NCBI RefSeq assembly: GCF_902497625.1
Contig: NZ_CABVGX010000020.1
Span: forward strand, 39,443 to 103,442
DNA: 64,000 bases
Reading direction: 5' to 3'
Origin: Pseudomonas fluorescens
GTDB taxonomy: Bacteria; Pseudomonadota; Gammaproteobacteria; Pseudomonadales; Pseudomonadaceae
The notes below the pieces were generated by a model, which was not told where the DNA came from, did not search any database, and was given only the letters and a program-made list of their open reading frames with translations. The position numbers and the translations under genes were made by a program. This document shows, piece by piece, positions 8,768 to 17,733 of the stretch; positions within the stretch are counted from its first letter, which is position 1; every line of letters starts with the position of its first letter.

Positions 8768-9076
8768 TCATTTCTTCTTCAGACAATCACTCATGAACAC
8801 CTTGCGCTCATCGCCCTTCAGCGCCTTGGTCGCCGCATCGGCGTTGCAGGTTTTCATTTTCTGCTGCTGCGGGGTCAGCACCTTGCCGTCATCGTTGGCC
8901 GCCGGCGCCGCCTTGAGGCAGGTGCTCATGAAGGTTTTGCGCTCATCGCCCTTGAGGGATTTGGCAGTGGCGTCAGCGTTGCAGGTGGTCATCTTGTTCT
9001 GCTGGGCCGTGGCGGCAAAACCCTGGGCACACATCAGTAAACCGATCATCAACAAAGGGGCACGCAATATTTTCAT
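8768..9076 (-). CDS. psiF: PsiF repeat family periplasmic protein
   Basis: A 102-residue exported protein: signal peptide MKILRAPLLMIGLLMCAQGFAA (written here in two parts, cleavage expected after GFA-A), then two copies of the PsiF repeat, each beginning KM.TCNADA and containing LKGDERK.FMS.CLK, with paired cysteines. The start at 9076 is chosen because AGGAG lies 8 bases upstream; an in-frame ATG at 9100 would spoil the signal peptide. E. coli psiF is phosphate-starvation induced and of unknown function; I see no convincing Pho box here. Confidence 0.93.
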   Translation of the reverse strand: MKILRAPLLMIGLLMCAQGFAATAQQNKMTTCNADATAKSLKGDERKTFMSTCLKAAPAANDDGKVLTPQQQKMKTCNADAATKALKGDERKVFMSDCLKKK

Positions 9077-9202
9077 GGCGTTTTCTCCTGGTAACCGCAC
9101 CGGGCAGCGCGGCCTCCTTGTGCAGTGTAGACAACGCTTGTTACACCATCAGCGGCCAGGACAGTGGATAATCGCTCCTCATTAACGCCGTGGTTATATC
9201 TG

Positions 9203-10096
9203 ATGCAATACGCTTTTCCCCTACTGGCCATTTTCATATGGGCCGGAAACACCGTGATCACCAAAATGTCTGCCGGGGCGATCTTCCCCGCCGAGATCGG
9301 CTTTTACCGCTGGCTGCTGGCAGGATTGCTGTTCACCCCTTTCATGCTCAAACCGGTGATCGCTCATTGGCCGGCCATTCGCCCGAACCTGGGCAGGATT
9401 TTTATCCTCGGCGTCTTGGGCATGGCGGTTTATCAAAGCCTGGCGTACTTCGCTGCATCGCTGACGTCGGCCACCAACATGGGCATCATTTTGTCGTTGA
9501 TGCCGTTGATGTCCTTGGCAATGGCCATCGTCACTCTTGGCCAACGCCTGACGACAGGCGCATTGGCCGGAGCACTGCTGTCGCTGACGGGTGTGCTGGT
9601 GGTGGTGTCATCAGGCAGCCTCGGCGTGTTGCTCGAACACGGGGTGAATCTGGGCGACGCAATGATGCTGATCGCGACCTTGGCCTATGCGATTTACAGC
9701 ACGCTGTTGAAAAAATGGCAGCTGCGCCTGCCCCCGCTGGTGTTGTTGTATCTACAGGTGTGGATGGCGGTGGTGGTGTTGTTTCCGCTGTTCGCCCTGT
9801 CGGCAAAGACCGGCCTGACCGCGCAGAACATCCCGCTGGTTCTGTATGCCTGTTTGCTGGCGTCTATGGTCGCGCCGCTGGCATGGATGCAAGCGGTGGT
9901 GCGCCTGGGACCAAGCCGCACCACACTGTTTTTCAATCTGCTGCCTTTGATCACGGCGTTGATTGCGGCGGTGGTGCTCAACGAACGGCTGGCCTGGTAT
10001 CACCTGGCGGGCGGGCTTTTGACGCTGGGCGGGGTGATTCTTTCGGAGCGCTGGACGACGGTGTTGGCCCTAAGGTCCATGCCGCCTGAACGGTAG
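9203..10096 (+). CDS. EamA/DMT-superfamily transporter
   Basis: A 297-residue protein with about ten membrane segments in two EamA halves; first half starts YAFPLLAIFIWAGNTVITKM with the family FPAEIGFYRWLLAG motif, and the second half repeats it (DAMMLIATLAYAIYSTLLKK, ending GGLLTLGGVILSERW). Such proteins export amino acids or related metabolites; the substrate is unknown. A GTG at 9164 in the same frame would add 13 residues; ATG 9203 was preferred because the hydrophobic segment starts there. Divergent from psiF. Confidence 0.9.
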   Translation: MQYAFPLLAIFIWAGNTVITKMSAGAIFPAEIGFYRWLLAGLLFTPFMLKPVIAHWPAIRPNLGRIFILGVLGMAVYQSLAYFAASLTSATNMGIILSLMPLMSLAMAIVTLGQRLTTGALAGALLSLTGVLVVVSSGSLGVLLEHGVNLGDAMMLIATLAYAIYSTLLKKWQLRLPPLVLLYLQVWMAVVVLFPLFALSAKTGLTAQNIPLVLYACLLASMVAPLAWMQAVVRLGPSRTTLFFNLLPLITALIAAVVLNERLAWYHLAGGLLTLGGVILSERWTTVLALRSMPPER

Positions 10097-10169
10097 TTAT
10101 CGCGAGCGGGCTCGCTCGCGGTGAACGCAAACGCGGTCGGGACCTGTGGCGACTACCGTGATGGCCGCG

Positions 10170-11060
10170 TTAGACGCCAGCCGCCTTCAACCGCGCCGCG
10201 TGCTCGACAAATAACTGCACCGGCTTGGCACCTTTGCCGACCAATCCCAGCGACTGATTGACGATGTCGAAGTGGTCCAGCGCGAACTCATCGCCAATGA
10301 CCGTGCCCAGGTGCGAGCTGTAGCGACCAACCATCCCGTCGCAGTGCCCGGCCTCGCGGACAAAGGTCTTCGCGAACAGCCGGCAGCTGCGGTTGGTGCC
10401 GTCGAACATATTGCGCCCGCGATCAGTCCTGCCCGGCTGCAAGGTGCCGGACCACGAGTAATAGCGCACGCCGTTAACCTCTTCGGGACCCTGCCCGCCC
10501 CAGGTGTCGGGCAGGCCTTGTGGATAACGCTGATTGAATACTGCGACTCCGGCCGTCGTCAGGGATTCGTGCGAGGCCTGAATGTCGACCGGTAGTTTCG
10601 GCCCACGGTAACCGGTGTCCAGCAGGCCCATCAGCGCGCCAATCACGCGCAACATCACCGCGAGCAATCGACCTTTGGCGCTGTTTGACGGGTAATGCAG
10701 GTGCAGATAATCCGCCAGTTCCGAGCCGTGGTTCGGCCCGGCCACCGACGTGACCGACGCCACAAGGTCTGGCCGTTTCGCTGCGACATAGCGCGCCGTC
10801 AGCGAGCCCTGGCTATGACCGATCAGGTTAACTTTGGCGGCGCCCGTGTCTCGCATTATTTCGTCGATCCGCGCCAGCAGTTGCTCGCCGCGCACCTCAC
10901 TCGAATTGAGTGGCGAGACTTGTACCGCAACCACCGTCGCACCACTGCGGCGCAATGCCGAGATGATGCCGAACCAATACGGGTAGAGCACCAGTCGGAT
11001 AAACCCGAGCATGCCCGGGATCAGCACGATGGGATAACGCGTGGCGCCAGCTTGCGACAT
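10170..11060 (-). CDS. Family I.1-type lipase, no signal peptide
   Basis: A 296-residue alpha/beta hydrolase: oxyanion region YPIVLIPGMLGF at 9-20, nucleophile elbow GHSQG with Ser83, Asp241 in CDGMVG and His263 in LDHFDIVNQ, an arrangement that follows P. aeruginosa LipA (DGLVG..SSHLG..MNHLDEVNQ); Asp265 keeps the calcium ligand position. Unlike LipA there is no signal peptide and the second disulfide cysteine is Tyr247, which suggests a cytoplasmic enzyme similar to the P. fragi-type lipases. Start at 11060 is supported by AAGGAAG 7 bases upstream; the longer frame to 11141 lacks this. No lipase foldase gene (lif) is adjacent, as expected for a non-secreted form. Confidence 0.88.
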   Translation of the reverse strand: MSQAGATRYPIVLIPGMLGFIRLVLYPYWFGIISALRRSGATVVAVQVSPLNSSEVRGEQLLARIDEIMRDTGAAKVNLIGHSQGSLTARYVAAKRPDLVASVTSVAGPNHGSELADYLHLHYPSNSAKGRLLAVMLRVIGALMGLLDTGYRGPKLPVDIQASHESLTTAGVAVFNQRYPQGLPDTWGGQGPEEVNGVRYYSWSGTLQPGRTDRGRNMFDGTNRSCRLFAKTFVREAGHCDGMVGRYSSHLGTVIGDEFALDHFDIVNQSLGLVGKGAKPVQLFVEHAARLKAAGV

Positions 11061-11306
11061 GGAAGGACTTCCTTGTATTGGGCGAGAAGACGCAGGGAAC
11101 CAGGCAGGACGTGAACCAGGCAGCGCCATGCATCGTGACAACTCGACGATCAGTCTATGTCGTACTCGCCGCTCCTGCTCCCCCGCGCATCCGGATATTT
11201 TCAGGAAAACCGCATCAAACTTTCGTGTTTCAGGCGACTCACACCTTACGTAGCGATCACTTCCTCAGAAGGTGACGCAAACCGGATTAGCCTCCAGGAG
11301 AACGAA

Positions 11307-11837
11307 ATGAATGACATGCAATTATCCGACGTGGCCACCCTGCGCGCTCGTGCCCGCCAGAACGTCGAGAACGGCGCGGTGACTGAAAGCTACAGCGCCG
11401 ACATTGATGAGGTGCTGCGCCTGCTCAATGAATCGCTCGCCACAGAACTGGTCTGCGTGTTGCGTTACAAGCGCCACTATTTCATGGCCAACGGCCTGAA
11501 AGCACACGTTGCCGCTGAAGAATTCGCCGAACACGCCAGGCAGGAAGCGCAACATGCTGATCGTTTGGCCGAACGCATCGTGCAGTTGGGCGGCGAGCCG
11601 GAGTTCAACCCGGACCTGCTGTCGAAAAACTCCCATGCGCAGTACGTCGCCGGTAACTCGCTGAAAGAGATGGTGTACGAGGACCTGGTAGCCGAACGTA
11701 TTGCCATCGACAGCTACCGCGAGATCATTCAATACATTGGCGAGAAAGACCCGACCACCCGACGTATCTTCGAAGATATCCTGGCTCAGGAAGAAGAGCA
11801 TGCGGATGATATGGCAGACATCCTGAACGACCTTTGA
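11307..11837 (+). CDS. Bacterioferritin-family ferritin-like protein
   Basis: A 176-residue four-helix protein. Di-iron ligands are recognisable: Glu in LNESLATELVC, the ExxH pair EFAEHARQEAQHAD, and a second ExxH near the end, AQEEEHADDM. Methionine in YFMANG is near the place of the haem-binding Met of bacterioferritin but haem binding is unsure. It stores or detoxifies iron in the cytoplasm; P. aeruginosa PA4880 (probable bacterioferritin) appears to be the counterpart, fitting the syntenic position. ATG 11307 follows CCAGGAG by six bases. Confidence 0.88.
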   Translation: MNDMQLSDVATLRARARQNVENGAVTESYSADIDEVLRLLNESLATELVCVLRYKRHYFMANGLKAHVAAEEFAEHARQEAQHADRLAERIVQLGGEPEFNPDLLSKNSHAQYVAGNSLKEMVYEDLVAERIAIDSYREIIQYIGEKDPTTRRIFEDILAQEEEHADDMADILNDL

Positions 11838-11929
11838 CGCCTGCCTAACCACCATCGCTCCTGCAGAATCCGCGAAAATCTGTAGGAGCGAGGCTGGCCC
11901 GCTAACGCAGCCTTAAAGACGCGACCTTT

Positions 11930-14005
11930 TTACCTGGTAGCCTTGACAGTCTTCGGCGCCTTCCCCGCCTTCATCTGCTCAAGCAGCGGCGCACACTGGT
12001 TCGGTTCGCCTCCGCTCGGCGCCACCAGTGCCAGCAAACCAGCCGCTGGTGCCGCGATCACTCCCAACGCCACCATGCCGGCCCCGCGCAACAGCAACGG
12101 TACCGCTTTCACGCCCGCATCCGGCTTGATGAACTTGCCACGTACATACAGCGGCGAGCGCAGCGAAATCAACCGCCAGCCCTTGGATTCCGGGGTGACC
12201 GTGAGGTCCAGTTGCTCCGTCGCCATGTTCGCGGTTCCATCGATATAGATGATGGCGTTCTCGGTATCGAAGACAAACAGTCGCGTCGTCGCCAGGCCCG
12301 TTTTGATGTCGAAGTCGGCAGCCGCGCAATTGATCTTCACTTCCTTGTCGCCAAAGATCTTGCCAACCACATAGTTACCGACGTTCAACCCGGCCAGCTC
12401 CATTAACTCGCGGCTGATGGCGCCATCGTTGATCAACATTTTCAGGCTGCCATTGGCCGTACCCAGCAACTTGCCCACAGAGTTGCCGCGGCCACTGATG
12501 TCGGCATCGCCATTGAGCTCGCCGAAACTGGTTTTCATGGGCTCAAAGGTCGGGAACAGTTGCTTGAGCTTGAAACCCCGCGCCGTCAGTTTCGCCGTGC
12601 CCTCCAGCGGTTCGGTATGCCCGTTCAGACGGATTTGCGCATCCAGCTTGCCGCCGGCGACACCAAAACGCAGTGGCTCGAGACTCAGCACGCCGTCGTT
12701 CAGGATCAAGTGCGTGTAAAGATCCGTGAACGGCAGTTGCTCGCTGTGGACGATCCGTTTGCCAGTGAATTCGACATCAGCATCCATGTCGCGCCAACGC
12801 TCGGTCTTGAACTCTTCGACCGGCAGCACCTTATCGGTCGGCTGCTTGCTTTCACCGCCGCGAGCCTTTTGCTTGGCATTGGAGTCGGCGCCAATCAATG
12901 GCGCCAGGTCGGCGAACAGCAATTGATTGGAGACCAGCGAGCCGCTGAGCTTGGGCCGCGGCTGGCTACCGACATAGGCGAGGCTGCCATGAATATCGCT
13001 GTCGCCGATCTTGCCGTTGAAGTTTTCGTAGCGGAACACCGCACCACCGGGCTCATGCAGCTTGGCGATCAAGTGACCATCAGTGGCGTAGGGAGGGGTA
13101 TCCGGCAGCGTCACACCCGTCAGCGGGTAGAGATTGCCTAGGCTGCTGCCGGCCAGTTTGAGGCGCAGGTCCAGAGCGCCAAGGTTGAGCGGATCAGTCA
13201 GGGTGCCGGCCAGTTCGACGCTGGTGTCAGCAATTTTTACCTGAGCCTGCAGCGGGAACGGTCGCGCCGAGTCCTGTAGCGCCAACAGACCGCCGATCTT
13301 GCCTTCCCCGACCAGATTCTGCTGATGGTATTGACCTTTGACCTTCAAACCGAACGCGTAATCCTGCGGCGTCGAGCCCTTCTCCTGCGCGGTTTTCGCC
13401 GCTTTGTCTCCGACAATGTCGCTGAACGGGATCGGCTTGCCCAGCGGATCAATGATCAGATCGAGCCGGGTTTTCAGCGTCTGGTCGTCAAGGGTGACGT
13501 GGCCCTTGTCGAAACCGATCGCGCCGATATCGACCACCCAGTCTGAAGGCTCGGCGTCGGGATCCTTAGGATCAAATTTGAACGTCCAGTTGGCTCGACC
13601 GTCGGCAAGGCGCTGCAGATCAGCATTGGGCTCAGTCAGATCGATGCGCGGGATCGTGACCCGCTGCGCCAACAAGGCCAGGGGTGAAATGCGCAGCTCA
13701 ACCCGTTTGAGCGTGACCATCTGAGGTTGCTTAGACCAATCCGGATTGCCGAGGCTGAGGTCTTCAGCCACCACATGCGGCCATGGCACCCAGGCGCGCC
13801 ATCCGCCCTCGTCCAGTTCACGACGCCACACAACAGCGAGATTGCCATTGATCGCGAACGGTCGGTGCAGTTCTTCAGAGACTTTCTCATTGATGGTCGG
13901 TTTGATCCGGTTCCAATCGAAGAACACGATGATCAGCACCAGTACGGCCAGCAAAAGAACAAGGCTGGCGAATATCCAGGCAAAAATTTTCGGGGTGCGC
14001 GTCAT
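11930..14005 (-). CDS. AsmA family protein
   Basis: A 691-residue protein with one N-terminal membrane anchor (IFAWIFASLVLLLAVLVLII) followed by a long periplasmic beta-rich body. N-terminal AsmA domain is marked by FDWNRIKPTINEKVSEELHRPF and the usual IDLTEPNADLQRLADGRANWTF; the C-terminal AsmA_2 part has GTANMATEQLDLTVTPESKG and an Ala/Gly-rich end. AsmA proteins are related to bridge-like lipid transfer proteins and affect outer-membrane lipid balance. ATG at 14005 has AGGAG nine bases upstream; the longer frame to 14050 is rejected. Confidence 0.9.
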   Translation of the reverse strand: MTRTPKIFAWIFASLVLLLAVLVLIIVFFDWNRIKPTINEKVSEELHRPFAINGNLAVVWRRELDEGGWRAWVPWPHVVAEDLSLGNPDWSKQPQMVTLKRVELRISPLALLAQRVTIPRIDLTEPNADLQRLADGRANWTFKFDPKDPDAEPSDWVVDIGAIGFDKGHVTLDDQTLKTRLDLIIDPLGKPIPFSDIVGDKAAKTAQEKGSTPQDYAFGLKVKGQYHQQNLVGEGKIGGLLALQDSARPFPLQAQVKIADTSVELAGTLTDPLNLGALDLRLKLAGSSLGNLYPLTGVTLPDTPPYATDGHLIAKLHEPGGAVFRYENFNGKIGDSDIHGSLAYVGSQPRPKLSGSLVSNQLLFADLAPLIGADSNAKQKARGGESKQPTDKVLPVEEFKTERWRDMDADVEFTGKRIVHSEQLPFTDLYTHLILNDGVLSLEPLRFGVAGGKLDAQIRLNGHTEPLEGTAKLTARGFKLKQLFPTFEPMKTSFGELNGDADISGRGNSVGKLLGTANGSLKMLINDGAISRELMELAGLNVGNYVVGKIFGDKEVKINCAAADFDIKTGLATTRLFVFDTENAIIYIDGTANMATEQLDLTVTPESKGWRLISLRSPLYVRGKFIKPDAGVKAVPLLLRGAGMVALGVIAAPAAGLLALVAPSGGEPNQCAPLLEQMKAGKAPKTVKATR

Positions 14006-14391
14006 TGCACAGGGCTCCTGATACGACTGAGCGCCCGAACTGCGACGCACGTGTGAAACGTTAGGCCGGAACGGCCTGTTATGAAACCTAGGACTGGGAA
14101 ACTGCCCGCAGGTTTAACTGAAATGCCGCTTAACGCTCAAATAATCGGCTGACGACATCCTGCCGGCGTATTCAAGCGTTACCGCCTGCGCACGATCGCG
14201 TGGCGAGAGTGGGTCAGAAATACCCACTGTAGTGCAAAAACGATCACCGGAAACACCCGTTCTAGAGCCTCCCGGCAGAACAATCAATTCTGTTGATTAT
14301 TACCATTGCGTTTATGAACTTTTATATCGACTTATCGAGAGTAGCATTGCCCTCGTACCCACTTTATTGCCCTCACAAGGAGCACCTAATC
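14006..14391. other. Divergent intergenic region, asmA-type gene / repeat-protein gene
   Basis: The 386 bases hold no gene. AT content rises in the last 110 bases (TTGATTATTACCATTGCG, then TTTATATCGACTTATCGAG), where the promoter of the repeat protein should lie, but no clean -35/-10 pair was found. A small inverted repeat AATCAATTCTGTTGATT is at 14281-14297. Confidence 0.5.
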
Positions 14392-14889
14392 ATGAAACGT
14401 CAATTGCTGCTAAGTCTCACCCTCTCAATGCTGGCCAGCACTGCATTCGCTCTGCCAGCTGCTGAACAGGCAACTCCGCAGGTGAAATCCGCTTCAGTTT
14501 TCAGCCAGACAGTTGCGGCTGACGGCTCCGATCGCACCCCAGGTCAAACCCTGGCCGAAGGCGGTAACGATCGCTTGAAAGAAAAAGGCCTGATCACTCA
14601 GGACGGTTCCGATCGCACTCCAGGCCAAACGCTGGCTGCTGATGGCTCCGACCGTACACCTGGGCAAACACTGGCTGCCGATGGCTCCGACCGTACACCT
14701 GGCCAGACGCTGGCTGAAGACGGTTTCGACCGTACGCCACAAGGCCAGACCGTTGCCGAAGATGGCTACGACCGTACGCCACAAGGCCAGACCGTCGCCG
14801 AAGATGGCTACGACCGCACCCCACAAGGTCAGACAGTTGCCGAAGGTGGTGGTGACCGCGTGATCGAACGCAACAGCAGCTTGAGCTGA
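14392..14889 (+). CDS. Secreted repeat protein (DG-x-DRTP-GQT repeats)
   Basis: A 165-residue protein with a clear signal peptide (MKRQLLLSLTLSMLASTAFA) and then nine tandem repeats, mostly 13-14 residues long, of the form QT(L/V)A-x-DG-x-DRTP-(Q)G; the second repeat is degenerate and longer (EGGNDRLKEKGLI). The three middle repeats are nearly identical at DNA level, so recent unit duplication is likely. Acidic, low complexity, no cysteine. CAAGGAG nine bases before ATG 14392 fixes the start. Similar Pseudomonas proteins are sometimes labelled phage infection protein in databases, a name I cannot support from sequence. Function unknown. Confidence 0.85.
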   Translation: MKRQLLLSLTLSMLASTAFALPAAEQATPQVKSASVFSQTVAADGSDRTPGQTLAEGGNDRLKEKGLITQDGSDRTPGQTLAADGSDRTPGQTLAADGSDRTPGQTLAEDGFDRTPQGQTVAEDGYDRTPQGQTVAEDGYDRTPQGQTVAEGGGDRVIERNSSLS

Positions 14890-14908
14890 GCCCATGACGG
14901 CCCGGAAA

Positions 14909-14936
14909 AAAAGCCCAATCCACAGATTGGGCTTTT
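14909..14936 (+). terminator. Rho-independent terminator after the repeat protein
   Basis: Stem AAAAGCCCAATC / GATTGGGCTTTT with a four-base CACA loop, beginning 20 bases after the stop codon. The U-tract of four T in the stem end is short but adequate. Confidence 0.9.
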
Positions 14937-15053
14937 GACTTCTATCCCCTTCAGTAAGTCGCCCTTCCCCACGCAAATCTTCCGATAGTCGTTCGACGCC
15001 GGCAAAGCCGATTTGCTAGAGTGCGCCGCTGTCCCGTTCAGAAAAACCTTGCG

Positions 15054-15686
15054 ATGCTGCCCCGCGCCGAACAGAAGCAACAAACCCGCAATGCCTTGAT
15101 GGATGCTGCCCGCCATCTGATGGAGTGTGGCCGCGGATTCGGCAGCCTGAGCCTGCGCGAGGTGGCGAAAACGGCGGGCATCGTTCCGACCGGTTTTTAC
15201 CGACACTTCGCAGACATGGACGAGTTGGGCCTGGTGTTGGTCAGCGAAGTCGGGCAAACCTTCCGTGAAACCATTCGCCTGGTGCGCCACAACGAGTTTG
15301 AGATGGGCGGCATTATTGATGCCTCCGTGCGCATCTTCCTTGATGTGGTGTCCGCCAACCGCTCACAGTTCCTCTTTCTGGCTCGCGAGCAATACGGCGG
15401 ATCGCTGCCGGTACGTCTGGCGATTGGTAGATTGCGCGAAGATATCAGCTCTGACCTGGCCACCGACTTGTCGCTCATGCCCAAATTGCAGCATCTGGAC
15501 ATCGCCGGTTTGAGCGTAATGGCCGACCTTGTGGTGAAAAGCGTGTTCGCTACTCTGCCGGATATTATTGATCCCCCGGCGCAAGACCTTCCCGGGCATT
15601 TAACGCCGCAAGCCAAGATCACTCAGCAGCTTCGATTCATCTTTATCGGGCTCAAGCACTGGCAGGGATTGGGCAGCGTGGAATAA
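15054..15686 (+). CDS. desT: TetR-family regulator DesT-like
   Basis: A 210-residue TetR regulator. N-terminal HTH (SLREVAKTAGIVPTGFYRHF, residues about 37-56) is the FabR/DesT type, and the rest (FLARERQYGG-like segment FLAREQYGG at about 115) is the ligand-binding helical body. In P. aeruginosa DesT (PA4890) senses acyl-CoA saturation and represses desCB; its gene precedes ureE there just as here. No desaturase gene lies next to it in this window. Start ATG 15054 matches the family beginning MxPRAEQKQQTR; a GTG at 15021 is less likely. Confidence 0.85.
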   Translation: MLPRAEQKQQTRNALMDAARHLMECGRGFGSLSLREVAKTAGIVPTGFYRHFADMDELGLVLVSEVGQTFRETIRLVRHNEFEMGGIIDASVRIFLDVVSANRSQFLFLAREQYGGSLPVRLAIGRLREDISSDLATDLSLMPKLQHLDIAGLSVMADLVVKSVFATLPDIIDPPAQDLPGHLTPQAKITQQLRFIFIGLKHWQGLGSVE

Positions 15687-15741
15687 ATGGCCTTTGCCGG
15701 AGCAATTCAGCTCCTGCATGAATCAATCCCTCGCCACAAAC

Positions 15742-15769
15742 TGGTGCCGAGCATGAATGAGGCGCACCA
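15742..15769. promoter_or_regulatory. Possible NtrC half-sites upstream of ureE
   Basis: Inverted repeat TGGTGC (15742-15747) / GCACCA (15764-15769), about 95 bases upstream of the -24/-12 element. Each half equals one NtrC half-site, and each has a poor second half at the proper distance. Binding is an inference. Confidence 0.4.
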
Positions 15770-15843
15770 TTTCAACGCATCAAGCGTTGATTTCCCCTGA
15801 TCATCCTACAATCCTGTCAGGCATTTCCTACAAATCATCCCGA

Positions 15844-15860
15844 TTGGCAAGCCCCTTGCT
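15844..15860 (+). promoter_or_regulatory. Sigma-54 (-24/-12) promoter for ureEFG
   Basis: TTGGCAAGCCCCTTGCT agrees with the consensus TTGGCACG-N4-TTGCT, with GG and GC exactly ten bases apart. It lies 37 bases before the ureE start codon and no other gene intervenes, so RpoN-dependent expression of the urease accessory genes is likely. Confidence 0.8.
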
Positions 15861-15896
15861 CTAGCCTGACTTATGTTCATTGCTGGAAGCTTTCCG

Positions 15897-16397
15897 ATGC
15901 TGGTGATTCATCGCAGAATCGACCCCCAAGCCGTCTGGGCCGCCGAGTTGCACCTCACCTTCGAAGCGCGCAGCAAGAGCCGTTTGCGCTGTTTCAGCGC
16001 CGACGGAGAAGACGTCGGGCTGTTTCTGAACCGTGGTCAACCACCGCTGCACGATGGCGAATGCCTTGAGGCTGAAGACGGCAGGATTGTCCGCGTCTGC
16101 GCGCGTCCCGAGCAACTGCTGCATGTCACCTGCGCCAATGCCTTCGAGCTGACCCGCGCTGCTTATCACCTCGGCAATCGCCACGTTGCTCTGCAAGTGG
16201 GCGATGGCTGGCTACGCTTGCTCGACGATTACGTGCTCAAGGCCATGCTTGAGCAGTTGAATGCCCGCGTAGACGCCATTGAAGCGCCATTTCAGCCCGA
16301 GCACGGGGCTTACGGCGGCGGCCATCACCATTCCCGGCATGGCGAGGAAGCCTTCAACTACGCGCCGAAACTGCACCAGTTCGGCGTACGTTTATGA
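15897..16397 (+). CDS. ureE: Urease accessory protein UreE
   Basis: A 166-residue nickel metallochaperone. N-terminal peptide-binding domain (MLVIHRRIDP...LTFEARSKSRLRCF) is followed by the metal-binding domain with YHLGNRHVALQ (the conserved His at the dimer interface) and a histidine-rich tail GGGHHHSRHGEE that holds extra nickel. UreE hands Ni2+ to the UreFG-urease apo-complex. ATG at 15897 is chosen over 15873 because family members begin with MLVIHRR. Its last bases overlap ureF by four, ATGA. Confidence 0.96.
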   Translation: MLVIHRRIDPQAVWAAELHLTFEARSKSRLRCFSADGEDVGLFLNRGQPPLHDGECLEAEDGRIVRVCARPEQLLHVTCANAFELTRAAYHLGNRHVALQVGDGWLRLLDDYVLKAMLEQLNARVDAIEAPFQPEHGAYGGGHHHSRHGEEAFNYAPKLHQFGVRL

Positions 16398-17068
16398 GTC
16401 CAGCCTGGGCGCTATTGCGTCTGGCCAGTCCGCAGTTGCCGATTGGTGGGTACAGCTATTCACAGGGATTGGAAATGGCTGTGGATAACGGTCGCGTGAG
16501 TGATTCCGAGAGCGCGCGACGCTGGATCAGCGATCAGTTGTTGCTGAACCTGGCGCGCTTCGAAGCACCGTTGCTGCTTGCCCATTGCACCGCAGCGGCC
16601 GAGGAAAACTGGGCTGATCTGTTACAGCATTGCGAAGAACATCGCGCCAGTCGCGAGACTCGGGAGTTGCATCAGGAAAGCCGGCAGATGGGCTATTCAC
16701 TTCAGCAACTGCTCAACGGTCTGCCGGAACTGGACGCTGCGGCCCGTGCGTTTCTCGAGCAACGTGCCGAGCCGCACCTTGCCCTCGGTTGGGCGCTGGC
16801 GGCGCGTGCCTGGCAGATCAAGCCGCAGGATGCGCTCGCGGCATGGCTCTGGAGCTGGCTGGAAAACCAACTGGCGGTATTAATGAAGACCCTGCCGCTG
16901 GGCCAGCAAGCCGCCCAGCGCCTGACCAGCCAATTGCTGCCGCTGCTGCAAGAAGCACAACAGCACGCCAGCCACCTCAAACCCGAATATTACGGCAGCG
17001 CCGCTTTCGGCCTGTCTCTGGCAAGCATGGCCCATGAGCGCCAGTACAGCCGCCTGTTTCGTTCCTAG
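16394..17068 (+). CDS. ureF: Urease accessory protein UreF
   Basis: A 224-residue all-helical protein with the family N-terminus [21 protein letters not shown] and the conserved C-terminus [21 protein letters not shown]. UreF forms the UreFDG complex on apo-urease and acts as an effector of the UreG GTPase, helping to gate carbamylation of the active-site lysine and Ni insertion. Starts inside the ureE stop (4-base overlap), so it is translationally coupled. Confidence 0.97.
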   Translation: MSPAWALLRLASPQLPIGGYSYSQGLEMAVDNGRVSDSESARRWISDQLLLNLARFEAPLLLAHCTAAAEENWADLLQHCEEHRASRETRELHQESRQMGYSLQQLLNGLPELDAAARAFLEQRAEPHLALGWALAARAWQIKPQDALAAWLWSWLENQLAVLMKTLPLGQQAAQRLTSQLLPLLQEAQQHASHLKPEYYGSAAFGLSLASMAHERQYSRLFRS

Positions 17069-17091
17069 GGACGTTAATTCTGGAGAATCAC

Positions 17092-17706
17092 ATGAACGCT
17101 CAACCCCTGCGCGTCGGCATCGGCGGCCCGGTCGGCTCCGGCAAGACGGCCCTGACGCTGGCGCTGTGTCTGGCACTGCGCGATCGCTACAACCTCGCCG
17201 TCGTCACGAACGATATTTACACCCGCGAAGACGCCGATTTTCTGGTGCGTAACGAAGCGCTCGCCCCTGAGCGGATTATTGGCGTGGAGACCGGCGGCTG
17301 CCCGCACACGGCGATTCGCGAAGACGCCTCGATCAACCTGGAGGCGGTGGACCAACTGAACCGCCGCTTTCCGGGGCTTGATCTGATTCTGGTGGAATCC
17401 GGCGGGGACAATCTGTCGGCAACGTTCAGTCCGGAGCTGTCCGACCTGACTATCTATGTGATCGACGTCTCGGCCGGCGACAAACTGCCGCGCAAGGGTG
17501 GCCCGGGCATCTGCAAATCCGATCTGCTGGTGATCAACAAGATCGACCTCGCGCCGCTGGTGGGCGCATCGCTGGAGATGATGGACAGCGACACCCGCCG
17601 CATGCGCAACGGCAAGCCATTTGTCTTCAGCAACCAGAAAACAGGTCTGGGGCTGGAAGAGATCATCGCCTTCATCGAACGCCAAGGCTTGCTGACCGCA
17701 GCCTGA
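17092..17706 (+). CDS. ureG: Urease accessory GTPase UreG
   Basis: A 204-residue SIMIBI-class GTPase. P-loop [17 protein letters not shown] (residues 7-23), metal-binding [15 protein letters not shown] with the CPH motif (about 71-80), and the base-specificity motif [11 protein letters not shown] hydrolysis powers nickel delivery to urease. It follows ureF by 23 bases. The urease structural genes and ureD are not in this window; in P. aeruginosa they also sit elsewhere. Confidence 0.98.
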   Translation: MNAQPLRVGIGGPVGSGKTALTLALCLALRDRYNLAVVTNDIYTREDADFLVRNEALAPERIIGVETGGCPHTAIREDASINLEAVDQLNRRFPGLDLILVESGGDNLSATFSPELSDLTIYVIDVSAGDKLPRKGGPGICKSDLLVINKIDLAPLVGASLEMMDSDTRRMRNGKPFVFSNQKTGLGLEEIIAFIERQGLLTAA

Positions 17707-17733
17707 TCAGGATCTCAACAAGGAAGCTCAACC

